From: an uncultured Parabacteroides sp.
Lineage (GTDB): Bacteria; Bacteroidota; Bacteroidia; Bacteroidales; Tannerellaceae
NCBI GenBank assembly: GCA_944325345.1
Contig: CALUZV010000029.1
Span: forward strand, 1-42,304
Reading direction: 5' to 3'
Length of the DNA: 42,304 bases
Position 1 is the stretch's first letter; the number at the start of each line of letters is the position of its first letter. Of this stretch, positions 34,076 through 42,231 are shown piece by piece. A program made the position numbers and the translations under genes. The notes under the pieces were generated by a model that was given only the letters and a program-made list of their open reading frames with translations, searched no databases and was not told where the DNA came from.

Positions 34076-35085
34076 TATACGATGTATTTAACTTCGGGCA
34101 TTAGCTCGATTCCAAAACGCTCCTGCACGGCCGTGCGGATACTTTCAGCCAGCAAAGCAATCTCATCGCCCGTCGCCCCGCCATAATTCACCAGCACCAA
34201 GGCCTGTTTTTCGTAAACGCCGACCTCTCCCTCGCGTTTTCCCTTGTATCCGCACTGCTCGATGAGCCATCCCGCCGGAATTTTGACCTTTCCTTCCTCC
34301 GCAGGATAGGATGGCATCGCGGGATACTGCGTTTGCAGCCGCCGAAACTGCTCTGCCCCGACGACCGGATTCTTAAAATAGCTCCCGGCATTCCCCAGCA
34401 CCGCCGGATCGGGGAGTTTTTCGCGACGGATGGCGATTACCGCCTCGCGCACGCCCTCCAGCGTCGGCTTTTCCCCTACCCGCTCCCGCAGTTGGCCATA
34501 TTCTAGGGTGAAATGGGGGCGTTTGGAAAGGCGGAGATTGACTTGCGTGATGATATGCGGGTCTTCGTGCGGATTTTTGAACCTGCTCTCGCGATAGCCA
34601 TAGCCGCACGCCTCAGCCGGATATATTTGTTTCTCGAAAGTGAGCTGATTGTAGGCTTCGACGCTCTCTACAACGTCCTTCAACTCTACTCCGTAAGCTC
34701 CGATATTCTGTACAGCCGCCGCGCCCATCTCTCCCGGTATCGCCGAGAGGTTTTCGATGCCGTACCAGCCTTGTGAGACGGCGTAGGCAACGACTTCGTC
34801 CCAGACGCAGCCTGCTCCCACGCGCAGAATAACTGTCTCCTCGTCCTCGGAGGTTATTTCCATCCCTCCGATGCGGGAATGCAGCACGATTCCGTTATAA
34901 TCATTTAAAAATAAGAGATTGCTACCTTGCCCGATATGGATTGACAGGCATTCCTGGAAATATTCATCGCGCAAAATCTTGCCTAAATCTTCTTCGTTCT
35001 CGTATTCCATGAACCAGCGCGTCTTCACCGGCAGATGAAAGGTGTTGCGTTGCGCCAACGAGATGTTTTGTTGTATTTTCAGCAC
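34075..35085 (-). CDS. murB: UDP-N-acetylenolpyruvoylglucosamine reductase MurB
   Basis: MurB uses FAD and NADPH to make UDP-MurNAc for peptidoglycan. Signs are HIGQGSNLLFLND and ENLSAIPGEMGAAAVQNIGAYGVE (FAD site), the catalytic Ser in LGNAGSYFKNP, and IPAGWLIEQCGYKG, in the order of the long E. coli-type MurB. There is no ATG near the family N-terminus (KIQQNISLAQRNTFHL). GTG 35085 gives a 336-aa protein of normal length. The ATG at 35169 would add 28 foreign residues across the TAAGTTTG promoter box, so it is rejected. Confidence 0.92.
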   Translation of the reverse strand: MLKIQQNISLAQRNTFHLPVKTRWFMEYENEEDLGKILRDEYFQECLSIHIGQGSNLLFLNDYNGIVLHSRIGGMEITSEDEETVILRVGAGCVWDEVVAYAVSQGWYGIENLSAIPGEMGAAAVQNIGAYGVELKDVVESVEAYNQLTFEKQIYPAEACGYGYRESRFKNPHEDPHIITQVNLRLSKRPHFTLEYGQLRERVGEKPTLEGVREAVIAIRREKLPDPAVLGNAGSYFKNPVVGAEQFRRLQTQYPAMPSYPAEEGKVKIPAGWLIEQCGYKGKREGEVGVYEKQALVLVNYGGATGDEIALLAESIRTAVQERFGIELMPEVKYIV

Positions 35086-35129
35086 GGTTTTTGAATTATG
35101 TATTATGTTTTCTTTTCGATTAATGGCGG

Positions 35130-35137
35130 CAAACTTA
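35130..35137 (-). promoter_or_regulatory. -7 box (TAAGTTTG) for murB
   Basis: On the minus strand the sequence reads TAAGTTTG, an exact TAnnTTTG. It predicts a start of transcription near 35125 and a leader of about 40 nt before GTG 35085. Confidence 0.5.
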
Positions 35138-35174
35138 CAAAGAAAATGCGAGTTTCGGAGATTATCCACAAATA

Positions 35175-35386
35175 AATTGCGGGCTGCAGCGTCTTTCGAC
35201 CGACCTGCAGCCCGCTGTTCTCGCGCATCTTTGGAGGAAGGGCTGCCGTGAAAGGTCTGTTCCCGGGGGCTGGACTATCACGACCGCCTCACTTCCTCTT
35301 TATCATTTGAATCCAATCATTCTTAGTATAACATCTTTCTTCTCGAATCCTATGTGTTCTTTTCGCGTATCAGTGGTTTTGTTTTA
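35175..35386 (-). ncRNA. Candidate structured small RNA between the EEP gene and murB
   Basis: A minus-strand TACTTTTG box at 35392-35399 would start a transcript near 35386. It could form a CAGTG/CACTG 5' hairpin, then a stem of GAGGAAG with CTTCCTC (35234-35240 and 35292-35298) enclosing GTCGTGA with TCACGGC, and last an 11-bp perfect stem GCGGGCTGCAG/CTGCAGCCCGC (35179-35189 and 35205-35215) followed by AATTTATTT. No open frame is convincing here. The signatures of RNase P, tmRNA and SRP RNA were looked for and not seen. It could instead be the leader or a regulatory element of murB. Confidence 0.4.
35179..35215 (-). terminator. Possible terminator of the candidate small RNA
   Basis: An 11-bp perfect GC-rich stem with a 15-nt loop. 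Read on the minus strand, the tail after it is AATTTATTT, only partly T-rich, so termination is plausible but not certain. Its AT-rich tail lies about 40 nt before the murB -7 box. Confidence 0.45.
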
Positions 35387-35391
35387 CACTG

Positions 35392-35399
35392 CAAAAGTA
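35392..35399 (-). promoter_or_regulatory. -7 box (TACTTTTG) in the EEP-murB gap
   Basis: The minus-strand sequence is TACTTTTG, fitting TAnnTTTG. It lies downstream of the EEP stop and about 310 nt from the murB start, so it more likely serves the candidate RNA than murB. Confidence 0.5.
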
Positions 35400-35451
35400 G
35401 GATTGGCACGTTATGAAAAGATGTAGATTGGATGACAATCCGATGTCATTT

Positions 35452-36330
35452 TCAGAATTCGGCTACAACCATCACCGGGAAGTGGTCTGACGGGAAATGG
35501 CTATACTGCTGCTCGTTCAAAACGCCATATTTCTTGACTGCCACGCCATCTGTTACCCAAACATAGTCGATTCGCCCTTTCATCGGAGCGTCCATTTGGA
35601 AGCTGCTGAACGTCCCCACCGTCCCGTAAGGCGGTTCTTCCGTAATCGAATACGCATCCTTCAGCAGTCCATCCCCGGCCAGCGTCGTAATAGGCTCGTC
35701 TGTCGGCACGGCATTGAAGTCGCCGGTGGCGAAAACCACTGCGTCCGTCCCGGCAATCTCCTTGATCTTCTTCAAAAGCAGTTTCGAGGATTCCCGGCGG
35801 GCTATTTTGCCCTGATGGTCATAGTGCGAATTAAAGAAATAGAACGTCTTGCCGCTCCGGAGGTCTTTGAATTTTCCCCAAGAGCAGATTCGGTTGCAGC
35901 ACGTCGCGTCCCAGCCTTTGCCAGGGACGTCCGGCGTCTCGGAAAACCAGAAATTCCCCTGGTCGAGCACCTCGAAGCGGTCTTTTTTATAGATTATCGC
36001 CGAGTGCTCGCCCGCATCCTTGCCGTCATCGCGGCCTGCGCCGATGTAGGCATAGTTTCCCAGCTCGAGGATGCCCTCCAGCTGGTGCTTGAAGCCCTCT
36101 TGCGTGCCGAAGATGTCAAAATCATGGAAGCGCACGAGGCTTTTCACCATCTCCTTGCGGTTTGGCCACGCGTCGGCGCCGTCGTTAGGCGTGTCCATGC
36201 GTAAATTAAAGGTAGCGACGTTCATTCGACAGCGCGCCGCCTGCTTTTCCGTCTTTTCATTGCCTGCCCACGCATCCAAAAGGAAGGCCAGCAGGACGAC
36301 AGAAGCAAATACTAAACAAACTTTCTTCAT
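35452..36330 (-). CDS. Secreted endonuclease/exonuclease/phosphatase (EEP) family hydrolase
   Basis: The 292-aa protein has a signal peptide (residues about 1-22, LAFLLDAWAG) and the EEP fold motifs: NVATFNLRMDTPNDG, the metal-binding Glu in GTQEGF, NSHYDHQG, GDFNAVPTDEP, and the terminal SDHFPV. EEP enzymes cleave phosphodiester or phosphomonoester bonds. Periplasmic members beside SusC/SusD genes may remove phosphate groups from a glycan or lipid. It lies downstream of susD past a 42-bp repeat array. Confidence 0.88.
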   Translation of the reverse strand: MKKVCLVFASVVLLAFLLDAWAGNEKTEKQAARCRMNVATFNLRMDTPNDGADAWPNRKEMVKSLVRFHDFDIFGTQEGFKHQLEGILELGNYAYIGAGRDDGKDAGEHSAIIYKKDRFEVLDQGNFWFSETPDVPGKGWDATCCNRICSWGKFKDLRSGKTFYFFNSHYDHQGKIARRESSKLLLKKIKEIAGTDAVVFATGDFNAVPTDEPITTLAGDGLLKDAYSITEEPPYGTVGTFSSFQMDAPMKGRIDYVWVTDGVAVKKYGVLNEQQYSHFPSDHFPVMVVAEF

Positions 36331-36387
36331 ATTCTTCTCATTTTAATCGTTTTATAGTTCGAGCAAACCCCTTTTCCCCGTCCTTCA

Positions 36388-36625
36388 AAGGTTTTTTACC
36401 GGCGTAAAAGTCATTTTACAAAACTGAAAAATGAGTTTTACTGGCGTAAAAATGATTTTGCAATTCTGAAAAATGAGTTTTACCGCGGTAAAAGACACTT
36501 TTCACGTTTGAAAAATGGGTTTTACGCGCGTAAAAGGCATTTTACATATTTGAAAAATACGTTTTACCGCAGTAAAAAACATTTTACAGATTTGAAAAAT
36601 GAGTTTTACCGCGGTAAAAGGGAGT
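36388..36625. repeat. 42-bp array of six palindromic units between susD and the EEP gene
   Basis: Sixteen-base cores TTTTAC-nnnn-GTAAAA start at 36394, 36436, 36478, 36520, 36562 and 36604, an exact 42-bp period. Centres are CGGC, TGGC, CGCG, GCGC, CGCA and CGCG, so the arms are fixed while the centre varies; three units are perfect palindromes. Most units also carry a second dyad about half a unit away (CATTTT...AAAATG). It fills almost all of the 301-bp gap. Confidence 0.93.
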
Positions 36626-36631
36626 TCCAAC

Positions 36632-38401
36632 TTATTCCCAACCCGGATTTTGCGTCAAATTACCGTTCAGCGTGATGGCCGACTTAGGTATAGGGTAGTA
36701 ATACTGGCGTCCGTCTTCGTACCAAACACGGTCCGGGTCGTTGTCGTACCATGTCAGGTTGCCGGAATCGCTTCCCGTCAGCGCCTGGCGGTTTGTGCCG
36801 CTTGCTTCAACCGAAATCGGCGTGCACGAAGCGGGAAGACCGGTCGGCGTTTCGCCTTTGTAGAAGATCACGTCCGTTGTGCCGTCGCGGTCGAGGTCCA
36901 TCTGCACGTTCAAAGCCGGTACGTAGATTCCGGTCCAACGCATTGTCATCAATTCACCACGCTTCCAGCGCAAGAGATCTGTGAAGCGGAAGCCCTCGAG
37001 GGCTAATTCCACAGAACGCTCGCGGCGAACTTCGAGGATGACAGGGTCTGAAATATTCGGGAAATAGGTATCCTTGATGTAATTATCTACTTTCGTCGGT
37101 TTAGCAGTCAATCCACCGGTGATGCCGGCACGTGCACGGAGGACACCGATGGTGTTAGCCCAATCAGCATCGGTCAGCGTACCCATTTCAGCCTTGGCCT
37201 CGGCGTAATTCAGTAATACCTCGGCGTAACGGAACAAAGGAATGGCATTTGTATTATAACCACCGCCATCATAATACGGATCATCCAAACAATACTTGAT
37301 TGGCTGATAGCCGGTATAGGAATAACCATTGAAATTAGGGGCTGTCGGGACGCCATTACGGGTATATCCCGGCGTGCGGATAGTTTGCGCGAGGCGTTTA
37401 TCACGATTTTGACACTCGTCGTAGAATTCAATCTGCTCGTGATTGGGTTTGTCGGTGAACGGAGTTCCATCTGTCATCAGGAACAGATTGATGAACGAGC
37501 GAATCATGCTGAAACGCGAGCCGTAAGTACCCGAAGTCCACCACCAGTTAGCATCACCTAAAACGCCAAGACCCTCGTCGGCGACGCTGGCCAGCATTAC
37601 TTCGCTGGTGATGGGGGCGTCGCTCGTAAACAAGGCGCGGAAGGAAGCATCTTCGCCACCGCCGGTGTAGATAGAGAGGCCGCTTTCGTTCATAACCGTC
37701 TGTGCGGCGTCGGCAGCCTGCTGGAGGAGTTCGTTAGCCGTGTCGGTCAGACCCAATTCCGTATGATATTTACGGAAAGTACCTTCGAAGAGGCAAACGC
37801 GGGATTTGAAAGCGTAGGCAACCCACTTCGTAACCAACGAACCCGTCTCGTCGCTTGTCCGAGAAATATTCTGGCAAGCAAAGTCCAAATCTTCCAACAT
37901 GTGCTGGACAACTACCGTACGCGAATCGCGTGGAGCATAAAGCAATTCGTCATCGACAGCCAATGGATGGTCAATCCAAGGCACATCACCGAATCTTACT
38001 AACTTTTCATAGTAAAAATATGCCCGGAAAAAGCGAGCCAGACCCAAATAATCGTTGCGGACGGATTCATCAATAGCCTCGCTCGTGCAATTCTCGATAA
38101 AATAGTTGATATTACGGAGCTCGCTCCAACTCCAACCCGAGCTGACATCAGAAGAATAGGCGCCGCGACGGATGAAATCGTCGTAATTCGTTACAGCACC
38201 GTAGTCGCACATCGCATCCTGGCGAAAACCGTCGTCCACGGAAGGCAACATGTTGTAAAACGAGTAAGAATAAGTTTCCAAACCCTTTTCGTTGCTGAAA
38301 ACGGTCTCTTTATCGACCGAAGCCTGCGGGATTTCATCCATCGAACAAGCAGAGAAGAACAGGCAGGTAAAAGCGAACGGAATTATTAATTGTTTCTTCA
38401 T
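36632..38401 (-). CDS. SusD/RagB-family glycan-binding lipoprotein
   Basis: The 589-aa protein has a lipoprotein signal (PFAFTCLFFSAC, Cys19) and the SusD pattern: FSNEKGLETYSYSFYNML, LGLARFFRAYFYYEKLVRFGDVPWID with its helical TPR-like core, and the C-terminal RRERSVELALEGFRFTDLLRWKRG. SusD lipoproteins cap the SusC barrel at the cell surface and hold the glycan. The start is 13 nt after the susC stop. The substrate cannot be read from sequence. Confidence 0.95.
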   Translation of the reverse strand: MKKQLIIPFAFTCLFFSACSMDEIPQASVDKETVFSNEKGLETYSYSFYNMLPSVDDGFRQDAMCDYGAVTNYDDFIRRGAYSSDVSSGWSWSELRNINYFIENCTSEAIDESVRNDYLGLARFFRAYFYYEKLVRFGDVPWIDHPLAVDDELLYAPRDSRTVVVQHMLEDLDFACQNISRTSDETGSLVTKWVAYAFKSRVCLFEGTFRKYHTELGLTDTANELLQQAADAAQTVMNESGLSIYTGGGEDASFRALFTSDAPITSEVMLASVADEGLGVLGDANWWWTSGTYGSRFSMIRSFINLFLMTDGTPFTDKPNHEQIEFYDECQNRDKRLAQTIRTPGYTRNGVPTAPNFNGYSYTGYQPIKYCLDDPYYDGGGYNTNAIPLFRYAEVLLNYAEAKAEMGTLTDADWANTIGVLRARAGITGGLTAKPTKVDNYIKDTYFPNISDPVILEVRRERSVELALEGFRFTDLLRWKRGELMTMRWTGIYVPALNVQMDLDRDGTTDVIFYKGETPTGLPASCTPISVEASGTNRQALTGSDSGNLTWYDNDPDRVWYEDGRQYYYPIPKSAITLNGNLTQNPGWE

Positions 38402-38414
38402 TGTCTTTCTTTAA

Positions 38415-41400
38415 TTAAAATGTTACAGATACACCTAAACTAATACTCATCATCTGCGGATAGCTCTGGCCGTCGCCACTACCGTGGTCCACGCTGACGC
38501 CACCCTTGTTGTTATCCACATTCGCGCTCGTCAATTCGGGGTCGGAGCCGTAAATATTCGTTACGTCCAAATCCTTCGTATGCTTATAGAGCGGAGACCA
38601 GCACCAAACGTTTTCAGCAGAGATATAGACACGCGCGTTCTGCATTCGCATCTTCGAAGTGATGTTGTGCGGCAAGTTATATCCAACCTGCAAATTCTTC
38701 AGACGGATATAGGCCACATTCTGGAGATAACGCGTCTGCGGAGTTGTCTTGATAGAATTGTTATAACCGGCATAACGCGGCAAGTAAGCATCGCGATTAT
38801 CCTCCGTCCAATAGTTTCCTAAGTGCCAAGAAGGAAGGTTGTTGTACGGACGGTTATACTGTCCCCAGAAGATACATTCGTTACTTGGATACCAATCCTG
38901 CTTTCCGACACCCTGGAAGAAGGCCGAAACGAAGAAGTTGTTCCAATCTGCACTCAGGTTGATGCTATACGAGAAGCGAGGCAGGCTATTACCGATGACC
39001 TTTTTATCTCCATGGTCGTCCAATGTATTGATACCATAATCGATAACGCCATCACCGTTCTGGTCTTTAATCTTCACGTCGCCCGGATAAGTTACGTGCT
39101 GGGAAGAAGACTGAATCAATGTTTGGTCGGCATGGTTGTCGATTTCCTCCTGGCTCTGGAACAAGCCTTCGGTTTCATAACCCCAGATTTCTCCCAACTG
39201 CATGCCTTCGTAATAATCATCCAAGTTCTTCGTCGTATTATTGTAACGGTCAATAGTTGACTTGTAATCAGCCAAAGTACCACGGATTTCGTAGTTGAAA
39301 GGTTTGTCAGCCAACTGGAACTGGTCGCGCCAGGTAAGGGTGATTTCCCAGCCGCGAGTCGTCATATCGGCATAGTTACCTTTCGGAGAACTAGCACCGA
39401 ATACATCCGGCAAGGTCTGACCTACCGTGTACATGTCGGTGGTTTTACGGATATAATAGTCGCCCGAGAAGCGGAGGCGGCCATCCAGCGAACCGAAGTC
39501 AGCACCAATATCGGTCGTCGTCGCAGTTTCCCAAGTCAAACCATCAGGCATAACGGCCGGAGCGCTGGTGTATTTGTTCAGCAATCCGTTCAACACACGG
39601 CCGGAAGTTGAGATACCTAACAACTCCATGAAGCTATACGGACTGACATTACCATTTCCCAAAGAACCGTAAGAAGCACGAATCTTGAGGTCGGAGATAA
39701 TCTTCGAATCAACTTTCCAGAAAGCTTCCTCTGAAGGACGCCAACCGGCAGAAATAGAGGGGAAGAATGCCCACTGCTGGTCCATCGGGAATTTGGAAGA
39801 ACCGTCGTAGCGTCCGTTAACTTCCACCAAATAGCGATCGTGGTATGCATAGTTTAAACGGAAGAACCCACCGGCAACACGCCACTTATTATAAGCACCT
39901 GAAGTCGTGATGGCATCACCCAAAGCCAAGTTGATGTTCTCAGAATCTTCCAGCAACAAACCGTTACGACGGACAGTCAATGCATCATAGCTTGATTGTT
40001 CGTAGTTATAACCAATCATACCTTTAAAATAATGTACATCGTTAAAGGTATTCTCGTAATCGGCATAAATATTGGTTGCGATGTAGTTTGTCTGTGTCTT
40101 GTATTCCTGCAAGTCATTCGTGTCTGAACCCAACATGGTTGTCTGTCCTTGCACCGTGCTATAAGGAATAGCGACACGGCGCTGTGTCTGCCCTTCATCC
40201 GTATTGCGGAACGTAAAGTCGCCGCGTACATGCAGCTTATCCTCTAAGAAAGAAGCGGTGAAACTGGTCGTGTTGCGCAACACGCGGTTGTTCGTATCGA
40301 TACCGTTCTTCCCGTAGATAAAGTCGCCCAAAGTAAAAGCAGCTGAATGGGTGAACGAGCCGTCGGGGTTATAAATCGGCGAGCTGGGATGTCCTTCATC
40401 GGCCAAGTTACGCCAGATACCGCCGCCCTCGCCGATGTTGATGGGGTTGTGGTAGTCCATGTTCGAGAATTCCATGTTGTTCTCGATCTTCAACCAGTCG
40501 AAAACTTGGATAGAGCCCTTCGCACGGAGGTTCATCGTCTTATAATCGTCCGTGTTGTACTTGAACAAACCATCGTAGCCGTAGAAACGACCGGAAACGT
40601 AGTAGTTTAGCTTGCCATTATTACCACTGATAGAAACATTATGGTCTTGGGCAAAGGTATTCTTCTTGTACAGTTCGCTATACCAGTCCGTATTGCCATA
40701 ATACGTATATTTGCCGTTGGCATCGACTTCCCATTCTTGCGTAATGCCCTGTTCCTTGCGGCGGCGGAATTCTTCCAACCAAGCCAGGGAGAATTCTTGC
40801 GTCTTATTGATGTTCTTCGGGTCGGCCGAGTAGTTGTTCCAAGCATGATATGCCTCGTAGAAGTGGCTGGCATATTCATAACCATCGGTAACGAAGTCGG
40901 GCACCGTCGTCGGACGCTGCAGCGAGAAGTTTCCTGAATACGTAATCGACGTCTTGTCCTTGTTCGGCTCTTTAGTCGTAATCAAAACAACACCGAAGGT
41001 TCCGCGTGCACCGTAGATAGCTGCCGAAGCGGCATCCTTCAAGACAGACACACTGGCGATATCGTTCGGGTTCAGCATCGAGGGGTCGCCTTCCACACCG
41101 TCAATCAATACCAGCGCGTTACCACCCTGACCGATAGATGTCGTACCGCGGACGTTGAAGCTGGCCGTGCGTGTCGGCTTACCGTCGGTAATCTGCAGGT
41201 TCAAGTTAGGGATTGAGCCTTGCAGGGCCTGCGTCGCGTTGGCCACGGAACGGTTGTCGAAGACCTCGCTCGTTACCTGCTCGACGGCTCCGGTCAGGTT
41301 CACCTTCTTCTGCGTACCGTAACCTACGACTACAACCTCGTCCAGCGACTGGGAATCTTCTTTCAAAACGACATTCAATGTTTTATTCCCTTCCACTCTG

Positions 41401-41708
41401 ATTTCTTGGGAAACGTATCCGATATACGATACGCTGAGGACGGAATGGGCGCCGACCTGAATAGAGAAATTACCATCAATGTCGGTAACTGTACCATTCG
41501 TAGTCCCTTTTTCAACGATATTCGCTCCAATCACCGGAATACCGCTTTCATCAACGATCGAACCTGTCAGCAAGTAGGTTCCTTCTTGTTGTTGGATAAA
41601 ATCCGGAATCCTGTTCGGAATAGAGGCATACATAGATGGGATTCCTTGCAACGCCCCTGCCACGCAAAAAGCTCCGGTTATCCGGAGTAATTTACTTGAT
41701 AACTCCAT
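38415..41708 (-). CDS. SusC/RagA-family TonB-dependent outer-membrane transporter
   Basis: The 1097-aa product has a carboxypeptidase-regulatory-like domain (about residues 48-115: GSIVDESGIPVIGANIVEKG), a TonB box/plug start (SLDEVVVVGYGTQKKVNLTGAV), a plug with LVLIDGVEGDPSMLNPNDIASVSVLKDAASAAIYG, and a large beta-barrel ending in the aromatic ISLGVSVTF. It imports oligosaccharides with energy from TonB-ExbBD and works with the SusD lipoprotein next to it. No anti-sigma or hybrid two-component gene lies upstream in this window. Confidence 0.96.
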   Translation of the reverse strand: MELSSKLLRITGAFCVAGALQGIPSMYASIPNRIPDFIQQQEGTYLLTGSIVDESGIPVIGANIVEKGTTNGTVTDIDGNFSIQVGAHSVLSVSYIGYVSQEIRVEGNKTLNVVLKEDSQSLDEVVVVGYGTQKKVNLTGAVEQVTSEVFDNRSVANATQALQGSIPNLNLQITDGKPTRTASFNVRGTTSIGQGGNALVLIDGVEGDPSMLNPNDIASVSVLKDAASAAIYGARGTFGVVLITTKEPNKDKTSITYSGNFSLQRPTTVPDFVTDGYEYASHFYEAYHAWNNYSADPKNINKTQEFSLAWLEEFRRRKEQGITQEWEVDANGKYTYYGNTDWYSELYKKNTFAQDHNVSISGNNGKLNYYVSGRFYGYDGLFKYNTDDYKTMNLRAKGSIQVFDWLKIENNMEFSNMDYHNPINIGEGGGIWRNLADEGHPSSPIYNPDGSFTHSAAFTLGDFIYGKNGIDTNNRVLRNTTSFTASFLEDKLHVRGDFTFRNTDEGQTQRRVAIPYSTVQGQTTMLGSDTNDLQEYKTQTNYIATNIYADYENTFNDVHYFKGMIGYNYEQSSYDALTVRRNGLLLEDSENINLALGDAITTSGAYNKWRVAGGFFRLNYAYHDRYLVEVNGRYDGSSKFPMDQQWAFFPSISAGWRPSEEAFWKVDSKIISDLKIRASYGSLGNGNVSPYSFMELLGISTSGRVLNGLLNKYTSAPAVMPDGLTWETATTTDIGADFGSLDGRLRFSGDYYIRKTTDMYTVGQTLPDVFGASSPKGNYADMTTRGWEITLTWRDQFQLADKPFNYEIRGTLADYKSTIDRYNNTTKNLDDYYEGMQLGEIWGYETEGLFQSQEEIDNHADQTLIQSSSQHVTYPGDVKIKDQNGDGVIDYGINTLDDHGDKKVIGNSLPRFSYSINLSADWNNFFVSAFFQGVGKQDWYPSNECIFWGQYNRPYNNLPSWHLGNYWTEDNRDAYLPRYAGYNNSIKTTPQTRYLQNVAYIRLKNLQVGYNLPHNITSKMRMQNARVYISAENVWCWSPLYKHTKDLDVTNIYGSDPELTSANVDNNKGGVSVDHGSGDGQSYPQMMSISLGVSVTF

Positions 41709-42108
41709 GTTTTAAAGATTTTATTAATGAAAGATACTTTTTTAAAACGCTGCAAAGGAACAAAGGCGATGTTTAAACCGGGTTTAGATAGAATGACAAA
41801 ACGGTTACATCTTTTCCGGGGCAAAATTCCCTTTTAGAACACAGGGATTTCCATCCTGGACAGTCAAACCTCCATTTCACTTTCCGGCTTCCCGACGGCG
41901 TCGGCAAGCTGGAAAGTCGTGCATCTTCCTTCCCAGCCACGCTGCGGAGCCGGATGCAGATCTTTTTCATATCGGCAGATACCGAAAATCGAAGAATAAG
42001 TCGGAAAGAGGGGAAATTTTTAGGCCGAAAGAAAAACTTTTTTCTCTGGTCATTTGTTTTTTGAATAGAGCAACACATTTGCTTAAAGCCTTCTTATTCT
42101 AAACTTTT
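41709..42108. other. Intergenic region upstream of susC, no convincing gene
   Basis: About 400 bp. CAAAGGAA at 41753-41760 (TTCCTTTG on the minus strand) is one base off TAnnTTTG and lies 45 nt before the susC start, so it is a weak promoter candidate. A small CCGACGGCGTCGG palindrome lies near 41892. The minus-strand open frame at 41773-42078 (101 aa) has no recognisable features and is probably chance. Confidence 0.5.
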
Positions 42109-42142
42109 AGGCACGGGTAACGCGTTTTATCCGTGCCTTTTT
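42109..42142 (+). terminator. Plus-strand intrinsic terminator upstream of tRNA-Thr
   Basis: AGGCACGG pairs with CCGTGCCT (42109-42116 and 42131-42138) and is followed by five T on the plus strand. No plus-strand gene is visible just upstream; the nearest are on the minus strand. It may end an unseen short transcript or insulate the tRNA gene. Confidence 0.7.
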
Positions 42143-42176
42143 GCCGGCGATGCCTCAATTTTTTTCATCCAACTAC

Positions 42177-42206
42177 TTGCAGATATCAAAATAATACCTA
42201 CCTTTG
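42177..42206 (+). promoter_or_regulatory. Promoter of the tRNA-Thr gene
   Basis: TTG at 42177-42179, a 19-nt spacer and TACCTTTG at 42199-42206 match the Bacteroidetes consensus, with the same -7 box and spacing as the capsule promoter. It lies 26 nt before the tRNA. Confidence 0.8.
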
Positions 42207-42231
42207 CACCCGCAATCGAGAGAGATGCAAT

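Noticed and set aside
35175..35386. RNase P, tmRNA or SRP RNA identity for the murB-upstream structure
   Set aside because: The conserved cores of these RNAs (for example GAGGAAAGTCC of RNase P, the GGAAGCA loop of SRP, the tRNA-like end of tmRNA) were not found.
6656..36625. Tandem arrays as CRISPR
   Set aside because: Units are directly adjacent with periods of 23 or 41-42 bp and no unique spacers, and no cas genes are present.
41773..42078. 101-aa minus-strand open frame upstream of susC
   Set aside because: No recognisable domain and a Lys/Arg/Ser-rich chance-like composition. It lies in the susC promoter region.
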